Positions 23,207 through 30,478 of a stretch of 64,000 nt of DNA are shown here, piece after piece (position 1 is the first letter of the stretch; the number at the start of each line of letters is the position of its first letter). The notes below the pieces were generated by a model. It saw only the letters and a list, made by a program, of their open reading frames with translations. It made no database searches and was not told where the DNA came from. The position numbers and the translations under genes were made by a program. The stretch spans positions 20,505 to 84,504 of the forward strand of contig DATLGO010000031.1 of the NCBI GenBank assembly GCA_035540375.1, given 5' to 3'. Source of the stretch: Candidatus Thermoplasmatota archaeon. GTDB lineage: Archaea > Thermoplasmatota > SW-10-69-26 > JACQPN01 > JAJPHT01.

Positions 23207-24843
23207 GAATAATCCTCCGCGTCCTTGCGCGCCGCTTCCGCGACGCCTTCCGGATCCGTGGCGTAGGCCGCGAAGATGCGCGTCACGTGGTCGAATCGTC
23301 GAATGCCGCGGCGGGCCATCCAGGCGAGGATCTCGGACCGCCGACGCGCCTCGGCTTCCACCGCCTCGCGGTCCAGGTTGCGGCTCTCGCCGATCTCCTC
23401 GAGGATGCGGCTCTTGCCGAGGAAGCGCATTTGGCCCGAGGCCCGGTCCCGCCTGAAGGCCGTGTTCGTGAGGATTTCGCCCGTGCGGTTGTCGAGGCCC
23501 GCGATCTCCGTGAGCTCGACGACTCGTCGAACGAGCTTTCCGTCAACCCGCAAGGAGGCCTGGATGAGGATCCCGTCAACCTGCTGGATCAGCACGCGAG
23601 GGATGTTGATCGGTTCGTTCTCGAGGCGACGGACCACTGCCTCGGCGCTGTCGGCGTGCATCGTGCTGTAGACAGCGTGACCGGTGCTCATCGCCTGGAA
23701 AAGCGTGAAGGTCTCCGCGCCGCGGACCTCTCCCACGAGGATGTATTCGGGTCGCTGCCGGAGCGCGGCCTCGAGGAGGCGGTACATGTCGACGGCTCCG
23801 GCCAGCTTGGAGCCGGAAAGCTCGCCCGCAAAGCCGGTCCTCGTCACCGACGCGATCCAATTTTCGTGCGCAAGATTGATCTCGCGCGTTTCCTCGATGG
23901 ACACGATCTTCTTCTGGAGGGGGATGAAGGTGCAGAGCGCGTTGAGGGTCGTGGTCTTCCCGCTCGCGGTGCCGCCCGCGACGAGGAGGTTGCGCCCGCT
24001 CTCCATCGCAAGCCAGAGCGTGGCCGCGAGATCTGGATCGAGCGTCCCATACGCGATGAGGTCCGGAGGCGTGAGGGGGTCGCTCCGGAACTTGCGGATC
24101 GTGAAGGACGAGCCGCGCGTGGTCACCTCGCGCGAGAGCGTGGCCTGCAGCCTGCTCGAGTCCGGCAGCGTCGCATCGAGGATCGGATCCGCGATGCTGA
24201 TCTGCTTGCCCGCCCGCTGGCCGAGCCTCATCACATAGCGGTCGAGTTCGATCTCGTCGTCGAACACGACGGTTGTTCGCATCGATTCGAATCGACGATG
24301 AAAGACGTAAAGGGGGATTCCGGGGCCGTCGCAAGAGATGTCCTCGATGAGCGGGTCGCGCATGACGACGTCCATCGGGCCGTAGCCGAGGAGATCGCGC
24401 GCAAGCGCGTATCGGACGCGTTCGCGGCCGACGGGATCGAGGAGGACGGAATGATCCACGATCGCCTGATCCGCCGCCGCAAGAAGTCTCGCCTCGCGGT
24501 CGGACGAATCAGCCGCTTCGACCGGCAAGGTCTTGACGAGCGTCTCGCGCAGGAAAGCGCAAGCCTCGCGCTCGGGACCCGCGAGGACGGGCTCCACGAC
24601 TTCGTAAAGGTTCGTTCCCGATGCGCCGTCGCGGAGGATGCGCGGAAAGGCGAGACCGCCGGTTCCGGGATCGAGGATCTCGAAGGGCGCCGCGACCTCG
24701 CGAACCGGGGTCACGGGTCGGTCCGGCGCGAGGCCCAGCGCCGCATAGGCCGCGCGGCCGCGGAGCAGCTGGCGGTCAAGGGGCGTCGGCGCGGTCGCGC
24801 CGTTGCGAAGGCCCCGGAGGGCATCAAGCCACGATCGCGACAT
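23203..24843 (-). CDS. Type IV pilus / secretion ATPase (FlaI/TadA/GspE family)
   Basis: A 546-residue hexameric cytoplasmic motor that powers pilin assembly. The N-terminal domain (about 1-165) is followed by the archaeal-type segment DPLIEDISCDGPGIPLYVFH, then the Asp box, Walker A GGTASGKTT (about residues 290-298), the Walker B/Asp-Glu region VSIEETREINL, and the His box STGHAVYSTMHADS. It ends with the conserved IQQVDGILIQ and arginine-rich regulatory tail. All catalytic motifs are intact. It overlaps the upstream pilin-like gene by 20 bp and the downstream platform gene by 4 bp, so assembly genes are translated together. Confidence 0.95.
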   Translation of the reverse strand: MSRSWLDALRGLRNGATAPTPLDRQLLRGRAAYAALGLAPDRPVTPVREVAAPFEILDPGTGGLAFPRILRDGASGTNLYEVVEPVLAGPEREACAFLRETLVKTLPVEAADSSDREARLLAAADQAIVDHSVLLDPVGRERVRYALARDLLGYGPMDVVMRDPLIEDISCDGPGIPLYVFHRRFESMRTTVVFDDEIELDRYVMRLGQRAGKQISIADPILDATLPDSSRLQATLSREVTTRGSSFTIRKFRSDPLTPPDLIAYGTLDPDLAATLWLAMESGRNLLVAGGTASGKTTTLNALCTFIPLQKKIVSIEETREINLAHENWIASVTRTGFAGELSGSKLAGAVDMYRLLEAALRQRPEYILVGEVRGAETFTLFQAMSTGHAVYSTMHADSAEAVVRRLENEPINIPRVLIQQVDGILIQASLRVDGKLVRRVVELTEIAGLDNRTGEILTNTAFRRDRASGQMRFLGKSRILEEIGESRNLDREAVEAEARRRSEILAWMARRGIRRFDHVTRIFAAYATDPEGVAEAARKDAEDYS

Positions 24844-26170
24844 CGAGGCTCACCTCCTTGATCGCAACGTGGACATCTTCCGATGCCGAGGACGGCGAGG
24901 TCCCGAGAATCCGGACCTGGATGGAAGCGCTTCCCGTCGTAACCATGTAATCCTTCGGCGAAACGAGACCCGCCCGACCGAAGGCGTCGTGGACGATCCC
25001 CGCCCAAGCCGCGGGCGCCCGCGTCTCGATGACGAGGGTGGCCTCCGGCGCGCGCCCCTCAACCCGCAAGATCTTCGTCGGCGTAAGCGTGGCGACGGCG
25101 GCGCCCGTCGAAGTCGCTTGGAGGGTTGCTCCCTGGAGACGGGCGCCGTCGAGAGAAACCACGGTGACGTCGTTGATGCGCGCGACCCCAAAGTCCGGAG
25201 GGACCCGGAAGACGAAGGCTCCGCCTTGATCAAGGAGGAGGGCGCCGTGCTCGACGACGAGCTTCTGGTCGGGATACCGGTTGTTTGCCGCCGCGATGGA
25301 GAGCGCGCCGCCCGCGGACCTCCACGCGTAAGGCTCCCGGACGGTGCCGCCGCCCGTGGTGACGAGCGTTCCGTCGGGGGCCGCCTCTCGCGAACGCATT
25401 GCGTATTCGGCCGTGATGAACGACGAGAGCGGCTGCGCGTTGAACGTTTCGATAGAAAGCGAGACCGGCTTCTCGGCATCGGCGATCACGCGGTCGAATC
25501 GCCAGGTCGGCGTGAGGACGTCGACCCAGAACGGAGGCGCGATGGGGGAGGTCATGGAGTGGATTCCCTGGAAGAAGATCGTCGTTCCCGACTCGGTCCT
25601 CACGGCGGCGGTCAGCTCGGAGGCCTGCGAGCCGCCCGGGGCCGAAACCCGGAAGCGGAAATCGCCCGCGAAGGCGCCCGTCCGGTTCCGGAGCGTGAGG
25701 TCGACGGCGTCGAGGTGATTGGCCTGGGAAAGCGTCGACGTGATCTTGAGCCTCAAGTCGTCGACGGCGGCGAGGTTGGTGATGTTGATCCGACTGGTGA
25801 GGGGCGACCACGATTCGCTCGCGCCCGCGGCGCTTGCCCCGTCGGACCAGATGCGCATCCGCGGCGACGACACCGTGAGCGCGGGTCCCGTGGCTTCGAA
25901 GGAGACGGTGGGGGGTAGCCCCGAGGTCCCGAGGAACTCGTCCCCGCGCCCGACAGGGATCAGGAAGGCCTGCGCGCCCTGGGCGGGATCCGTCGTGCGC
26001 GCGCTCGCGGCAAGCTTCGCAAGGCGCTCCTCGAGCGTGGCGATCCTCTCGATCTCGCGATCCCGCTCCAGGGCTGGAAGCACGGTCACGCGAGCGGCGG
26101 CGAACGCGGCGGCCACGATCGCGAGGACGAGAATCGCGCCGATGACGTTGGAAACACCCTTGTCGCCCAT
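24824..26170 (-). CDS. Large pilin-like secreted protein with archaeal class III leader
   Basis: 448 residues. The N-terminus MGDKG/VSNVIGAILVLAIVAAAF is a short charged leader, a Gly cleavage site and a hydrophobic pilin helix, as processed by archaeal prepilin peptidase. A short coiled segment (EREIERIATLEERLAKL-like, about residues 36-55) and a long beta-rich ectodomain with sequons follow. Size and layout suggest a tip or minor pilin, not the major subunit. It lies between the small pilin and the assembly ATPase. No peptidase gene is present in the window. Confidence 0.85.
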   Translation of the reverse strand: MGDKGVSNVIGAILVLAIVAAAFAAARVTVLPALERDREIERIATLEERLAKLAASARTTDPAQGAQAFLIPVGRGDEFLGTSGLPPTVSFEATGPALTVSSPRMRIWSDGASAAGASESWSPLTSRINITNLAAVDDLRLKITSTLSQANHLDAVDLTLRNRTGAFAGDFRFRVSAPGGSQASELTAAVRTESGTTIFFQGIHSMTSPIAPPFWVDVLTPTWRFDRVIADAEKPVSLSIETFNAQPLSSFITAEYAMRSREAAPDGTLVTTGGGTVREPYAWRSAGGALSIAAANNRYPDQKLVVEHGALLLDQGGAFVFRVPPDFGVARINDVTVVSLDGARLQGATLQATSTGAAVATLTPTKILRVEGRAPEATLVIETRAPAAWAGIVHDAFGRAGLVSPKDYMVTTGSASIQVRILGTSPSSASEDVHVAIKEVSLDVAIVA

Positions 26171-26173
26171 GCT

Positions 26174-26617
26174 TTAGCCCACCGTGTAGATCGCATTCGC
26201 GAGGAGGCGGGACGTGCCGTCCTCCGACGTCGCGGATACCTGTATCGAAACCCGGGCACCCGGCGCGAGCCGCAGCGTCCGGGTCCACGTTTCGCCCGCC
26301 GTGAGGCTTCCGTCGGAAAAGGCGGAGCCGAGAGCGCTTCCCGTGAGTCGCGTCGTCAGACCGTCGACGGCGTAGACCACGACGACCCGCGATGCGGGGA
26401 GGCGTTCTCCTCCGCCGTGCGTTATCCTCAGTTGGTCGTCGGCGGTGTTCCAGACCGCGTCGGGGCCGCGCGCGATGCCGGTGGAGACGTCGGCGTGAGG
26501 CGGAGTCTCGACGACGAGCCTCGCATGGAGGAAAGCCCCGAAGACTGCGGCCGCGGCCACCGTGATCGCGACGAGCAGGAGCGTCCCCACCGTCTCGACG
26601 GCCCCCCCGTCCGTCAT
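26174..26617 (-). CDS. Small archaeal pilin (Pilin_N type)
   Basis: A 147-residue protein opening MTDGGAVETVGTLLLVAIT followed by VAAAAVFGAFLHARLV, the hydrophobic pilin helix with the family's LLLVAIT core. A small beta-sandwich domain follows (about 40-147; ADDQLRITHGGGERLPASRV, LTAGETWTRTLRLAPGARV), as in archaeal Pilin_N (DUF1628) proteins. The cleavage site (GG/A) is less typical than in its neighbour. It is likely the major subunit because it is small and comes first. It overlaps the KaiC-like gene by 4 bp. The chosen ATG removes an Arg-rich shadow extension. Confidence 0.84.
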   Translation of the reverse strand: MTDGGAVETVGTLLLVAITVAAAAVFGAFLHARLVVETPPHADVSTGIARGPDAVWNTADDQLRITHGGGERLPASRVVVVYAVDGLTTRLTGSALGSAFSDGSLTAGETWTRTLRLAPGARVSIQVSATSEDGTSRLLANAIYTVG

Positions 26618-27342
26618 CGGATGCGTCCTCCGGAGAACGAGCCCGTGATTTCGACGTTCGCTTCGTCGAAGCGGTACTCCGTCCAACCGATCTCGGGCGG
26701 CGCGCCCAGCCCCTCGACCCGCAGGAGGTGGCGGTCGCCGTCGCGCTTCACTTCGATGATGCCATGACAGAGGTGCTTGAAGGCCTGCACGTCGGCGTCC
26801 GCGTGCATCCCGTGGTCGACAAGGAGCATTCCCGTCGCCCCGGCGCGTCGCGCCATCCCGATGAAGACCTGGAGGAAGCGGAACGTGGCCTGGGGACTCG
26901 TCTGGATCGCAAGGGTCGACACCGAGTCGAGGACGAGCGCGTGCCGCGATGCGTTCTTCGTGATCTCGCGATGAACTTTGCCGAGCGCAACGCCCAGGTC
27001 GTTGAGGCTTGCGAGCCCGTCGACGAGTTCGGTCCCGAGCCGGGGGTCCTCCTCGAATCCGATCACCCGGCTGTAGGCGTCGATCGTGTGAAGAAGCCCC
27101 GACGCGATTGGCACCGCGAGATTTCCCGCGGAGCGGGCGAGATCCTTGTGGAACTCGGAGGCCGTTGCGTTCGTGACGATCCCGAGGGCGGCGTCTCCGC
27201 GCGCGATGCTTTGTGCGAGGAAACGGCGCGCAAGCACCTCCTTCCCCGCGAAGGGCGGCCCGTACACCAGCGCGAAGGATCCTTCGGGGAGGCCCCCTCC
27301 GAGCAGATCGTCGAGTCGCCGGACGCCCGTCAGGATCTTCAC
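26614..27342 (-). CDS. KaiC/RAD55-like ATPase with altered Walker A (ArlH/FlaH-like position)
   Basis: A 242-residue RecA-fold protein. It opens with the KaiC-type TGVRRLDDLLGGGLPEGSF, then P-loop GPPFAGKE (residues 28-35) where the usual Ser/Thr after Lys is Glu, so Mg-ATP binding may be altered. The Walker B-like strand is RHALVLDSVSTLAI. In archaellum operons a KaiC-like protein (ArlH) binds the assembly ATPase and regulates it; the same place beside pilus genes suggests a like role. It starts at GTG, overlapping the stop of the fused GTPase gene, and ends overlapping the pilin start. Confidence 0.85.
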   Translation of the reverse strand: MKILTGVRRLDDLLGGGLPEGSFALVYGPPFAGKEVLARRFLAQSIARGDAALGIVTNATASEFHKDLARSAGNLAVPIASGLLHTIDAYSRVIGFEEDPRLGTELVDGLASLNDLGVALGKVHREITKNASRHALVLDSVSTLAIQTSPQATFRFLQVFIGMARRAGATGMLLVDHGMHADADVQAFKHLCHGIIEVKRDGDRHLLRVEGLGAPPEIGWTEYRFDEANVEITGSFSGGRIR

Positions 27343-28514
27343 GTGACCACCCCCCGGACGTTCCGGAAGAGCCGGCGCAAGAGCGCGCGGCAGGCGATTG
27401 GGTCGCTCACGTCGATGGGGACCACGGGGACGTCGTCGCCGAGGGCGAGCTCCCGGGCGATCTCCTCGGGCGAAAGGGCGTTCGAGGGATCCTGCCGGTT
27501 CGCGGCCACCACGATGGGAAGATGCTGGGTCCCCGATTCCTCGAGCATGGCGCGGGCGCGCTTCAACGAATAGTGGCGGCTGCTCTCGACGACGAGTACG
27601 ACCCCCATCGCCTGGCCCGCGAGCATGCCGAGGAGCGGATCGAACCGCGCTTGACCGGGCGTGCCGAACACCTCGGTGGTGAAACCGTCCATCGTGACCG
27701 TCCCATGATCGAGGGCCACGGTCGTATCGAGCCGATTGACGCTGATCGAGGTGTCGCTCACCGCGTTCACGAACGTGCTCTTGCCGGCGTGGAAGGGACC
27801 CGTCACCAGAATCTTGGGGATGTATTCCAGGACTCCTTCCGGCTCGCGGACGACGAAAGCGACGGCTTCGTCCGAGCCGTTTGCGCGCCAGCCCGCGCGC
27901 TCGACCCGGAAGGCGTGCCCCGTCGTCGCGCGGCGACCCTGGAGGCCGCTCACCTGGACGACGCCGTCGAAGGCCGAGGTGAACGGCGCGGTCCCTCCTT
28001 CGTAGGGCCACGCGGTCACAACGGTCGCGGACACGGGGAATCGCCTGAACGCGGCGACGATGCGGGGCAGGTCGCGCGCGGCCCGCTCGGGATCCGCCGC
28101 GCGATCCACGAGCGTGGACAGGGAATCGACGGCAAGGAACGCGTTCGGATAGAGGGTCGATAGGCGTTCGATCTCCATCGCGAGCGACGCAGGGTCGTAC
28201 GGATCGGGTATCACATGACGGGCTCCGAAATCGAGGCCGAGTCCCGACGAGTAGCCGTCCACGATGACGAGCTTCGGGGCTCTGGCGTCGAGGCCGAAGG
28301 CGCGCAGACGCATCGCGACCGCGTTCGGCGGGCGGTCAAGGCCGACGAAAACCACGGGTCCTCCGCGGGCGACGTGCTCGCGCGCGGCCTGGTAGAGGAA
28401 CGGCGTCGCGTCGACGCCCGGATCATTGACGAAGACCACCGACGAGCCCTTGGGAACCGGCGCCATCCGCCGGTCGACGGCGGGGACGCCGATGAGCGTG
28501 GAGGCGGAGGACAC
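27339..28514 (-). CDS. Fusion of a degenerate KaiC-like domain and an MglA/COG2229-type small GTPase
   Basis: 391 residues. Residues 1-225 look like a KaiC/RecA fold (VVFVGLDRPPNAVAMRLRAF; NAFLAVDSLSTLVDRA) but lack a usable P-loop. Residues about 234-391 are a Ras-like GTPase: G1 GPFHAGKST (239-247), G3 GTPGQARF (the TPGQ form of MglA-like GTPases, about 284) and G4 NRQD (339-342), followed by the typical PSNALSPEEIARELAL. Next to it is a Roadblock/LC7 gene, the known class of partner/GAP for such GTPases. It overlaps the KaiC-like gene by 4 bp. Likely a nucleotide-dependent switch controlling the pilus. Confidence 0.88.
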   Translation of the reverse strand: MSSASTLIGVPAVDRRMAPVPKGSSVVFVNDPGVDATPFLYQAAREHVARGGPVVFVGLDRPPNAVAMRLRAFGLDARAPKLVIVDGYSSGLGLDFGARHVIPDPYDPASLAMEIERLSTLYPNAFLAVDSLSTLVDRAADPERAARDLPRIVAAFRRFPVSATVVTAWPYEGGTAPFTSAFDGVVQVSGLQGRRATTGHAFRVERAGWRANGSDEAVAFVVREPEGVLEYIPKILVTGPFHAGKSTFVNAVSDTSISVNRLDTTVALDHGTVTMDGFTTEVFGTPGQARFDPLLGMLAGQAMGVVLVVESSRHYSLKRARAMLEESGTQHLPIVVAANRQDPSNALSPEEIARELALGDDVPVVPIDVSDPIACRALLRRLFRNVRGVVT

Positions 28515-28517
28515 ACT

Positions 28518-28916
28518 TCAGCCTCCGTTTTCCTTCGAGTGCTCGATCGCCTTCCGCACGTGCGCAAAGGTCTGTTTGAGGTCCGCGTTCGGCTCAGCCA
28601 CGGCGACGAGCATGAGATCGGTGGCGGCCGCGACGGCGATCAGGCTCACCCCCTCGGCCTCCAGTCGGAGGATCACGGGGGAGCGGCCCCCGAGCTCGCC
28701 CACCATCGTTTCGCCGGCAGCCATGACGGCGGCCGCGAGCGCGCTCATGGTCCCGGGTCGGGAGATCTTCGGACATTCGTTGATGACGCAAAGACCGTCG
28801 CGCGTGACGAGGAGCGCGCCCTGGATGCCGGGCGCGTCGGAGAGGGTGGCGAGGGCCTGTTTCCATGGATCGCGAATCACGCCGAGAGGCGTCCTTCTGG
28901 GTGAACCGATGGTCAT
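28518..28916 (-). CDS. Roadblock/LC7-domain protein (MglB-like)
   Basis: A 132-residue cytoplasmic protein. After a short N-tail, residues about 17-115 show the Roadblock pattern: a first helix (WKQALATLSDAPGIQGALLVTRDGL), a strand, helix AALAAAVMAAGETMVGELGG, and strands ILRLEAEGVSLIAVAAA and LMLVAVAEP. Roadblock proteins dimerise and act on small GTPases as partners or GAPs; in bacteria MglB does so for MglA in pilus polarity. It sits 3 nt upstream of the fused GTPase gene, a strong hint that they interact. Its ATG follows the response-regulator stop by 1 nt. Confidence 0.86.
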   Translation of the reverse strand: MTIGSPRRTPLGVIRDPWKQALATLSDAPGIQGALLVTRDGLCVINECPKISRPGTMSALAAAVMAAGETMVGELGGRSPVILRLEAEGVSLIAVAAATDLMLVAVAEPNADLKQTFAHVRKAIEHSKENGG

Positions 28917-28917
28917 G

Positions 28918-29406
28918 TCAGGTCCTCCGCCCGAGCTCGTGACGCATGGCGTCGAGGCTCCTGGCGAATGCCCGCGCCCGAAGCTCGTCGGCGCGGCGCG
29001 CCCGGAGGATCGAGAAGACGTTCTCGACAACGACGTCAGGATCGAACGGTTTGACGAGGAAGTTGTGCACGCCTTCGAGGTTGATGGCCTTGAGCGCGAT
29101 GTCGAGGTCGGGATAGGCCGTGATGAGCATCCGGGCGCTCCCGGGGGCGATCTTCTGGGCGGCGGCGAGGAACTCGAGTCCTGTCATCCCCGGCATCCGG
29201 TAGTCCGTGATGATGAGATCGACGGCCTCCTTTTCGAGGAGCGTGAGCGCGTCGGGACCCGACGTTGCCACCACCACGTCGATCTCGAGCTCGGCCTCGA
29301 GCAGATCGCGGAGCGAATCGCCGATGTCCACCTCGTCGTCGACGACCAGGACCCGCTGACGGCGGATGGGGTCGGACGCGTCGTCCGTCACGGCGATCCT
29401 CTCCAT
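28918..29406 (-). CDS. Single-domain response regulator (REC)
   Basis: A 162-residue CheY-like receiver with a C-terminal helical extension. The acidic pocket is VVDDE (residues 22-25), the phospho-acceptor is Asp68 in ITDYRMPGMTG, the switch Thr is in MLITAYPD, and the conserved Lys is in NFLVKPFD. There is no DNA-binding output domain; the last 35 residues are charged helix (RARRADELRARAFARSLDAM), so the output is probably protein-protein contact. It is the first gene of the minus-strand pilus array and presumably receives phosphate from the histidine kinase at its far end. The ATG chosen sits directly before the N-terminal strand. Confidence 0.92.
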   Translation of the reverse strand: MERIAVTDDASDPIRRQRVLVVDDEVDIGDSLRDLLEAELEIDVVVATSGPDALTLLEKEAVDLIITDYRMPGMTGLEFLAAAQKIAPGSARMLITAYPDLDIALKAINLEGVHNFLVKPFDPDVVVENVFSILRARRADELRARAFARSLDAMRHELGRRT

Positions 29407-29692
29407 CGGGAAAGGGGGGCGCCCGAAACCAGCCATCCGTCTTGGGGGGGTGATTGCATGGGGGGGTTCCGCTCCGTGCCCGGTTCCGGGCGTCCGCTTC
29501 CCTGTCTGTCGCCCCTCGCATACAAGCGTGTGTCTGTCCGGGGAGACGGACAACTCGTCCGGCCGGGTGGACCCGTCAATCCGAACACGCCCGTTCAAGG
29601 GTGCGGCCAGCGGGATCTCCGCAACGCGGATAGGCCGGGAGGAAAGAACCCACCCCGTGGCGACGGACCCTCGTCGCGCGGACACCCCGCGG
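29407..29692. promoter_or_regulatory. Divergent control region between the pilus array and the TrmB operon
   Basis: A 286-bp gene-free stretch between divergent starts. It contains a G-run region (GGGGGGGTGATTGCATGGGG), a relatively AT-rich GCATACAAGCG near 29518-29527, and a short inverted repeat in TGTCCGGGGAGACGGACAA. Promoters for both directions should lie here, and the TrmB-family regulator is the natural candidate to bind. No single box is convincing enough to name as TATA. Confidence 0.4.
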
Positions 29693-30478
29693 ATGGACGA
29701 CCTGTACGAACGGCTCGCCGAGGTCGGTCTCGACGGCGCGGCCGGCCGCATCTACGTCCATCTCCACACAACGGGCGGGGCCAAAGCCGGCGAGATCGCG
29801 CGCGATCTGAGCCTCGGCCGGGGCGAGACGTACCGCATCCTGAAGGATCTCGTCGATCGGGAGATCGTGACTTCGACGCTCGATCGACCGATCCGTTTCC
29901 TCGCCATCCCCCCGGAGCGACTCTTCGAGGGCCTGCTCGGCCGGGCCCGCGAGCGCCTCTCCACCATCGAGCGGACGCGGGACGAGATCACCGACGTTCT
30001 CGCGCGCCTCGAATCCCAGGCCGAGACCGCCCAGGGCGGTCGCTCGTTCCGCATGATCCATGGCCGTCCCGCCGCGGCCGCCGCGTGGGAACGACTCGTC
30101 CGAAGCGCCCGGTCCTCCGTGCTGGTCGTGAGCGTCGACCCGACCGGATGGCGCATGGTCGATGCCTTCGGAGGGTCGGGGCTCGTCGCCGGAGCAGCCG
30201 ACAGCGGCGCGCGCGTCATGGTCCTCACGTCCCCCGGTCCCGAGGGCAAAGATCCGCGCGACCCCCGCGTGGACTGTCGCATCGTCGAGGCCCATACGAG
30301 CGTGAACGGCCTCGTCGTCGACGATCGCGAGGTCCTTGTCTGGGCCATGATCGATCCGTCCCGCCGGCTGAACGCCGAGGGCGACATCGTCCTCTGGAGC
30401 GACTCGCCCGACTTCGTGCGCGCTCAAGCCGCCCTCTTCAGCGCCCTCGCCCGGACAGGCAAACTCCATGAGCCGTGA
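29693..30478 (+). CDS. TrmB-family transcriptional regulator
   Basis: A 261-residue protein. The N-terminal winged helix (about residues 5-75; LDGAAGRIYVHLHTTGGAKAG then IARDLSLGRGETYRILKDLV) is the TrmB pattern. A coiled linker follows (ERLSTIERTRDEITDVLARL) and a C-terminal ligand or effector domain (about 120-261; SSVLVVSVDPTGWRMVDAF, VNGLVVDDREVLVWAMID) with a PLD-like strand order common in TrmB-C. It is divergent from the pilus array and overlaps the MFS transporter gene by 4 bp, so it probably controls its own operon and may also control the pilus genes. Inducer unknown. Confidence 0.86.
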   Translation: MDDLYERLAEVGLDGAAGRIYVHLHTTGGAKAGEIARDLSLGRGETYRILKDLVDREIVTSTLDRPIRFLAIPPERLFEGLLGRARERLSTIERTRDEITDVLARLESQAETAQGGRSFRMIHGRPAAAAAWERLVRSARSSVLVVSVDPTGWRMVDAFGGSGLVAGAADSGARVMVLTSPGPEGKDPRDPRVDCRIVEAHTSVNGLVVDDREVLVWAMIDPSRRLNAEGDIVLWSDSPDFVRAQAALFSALARTGKLHEP

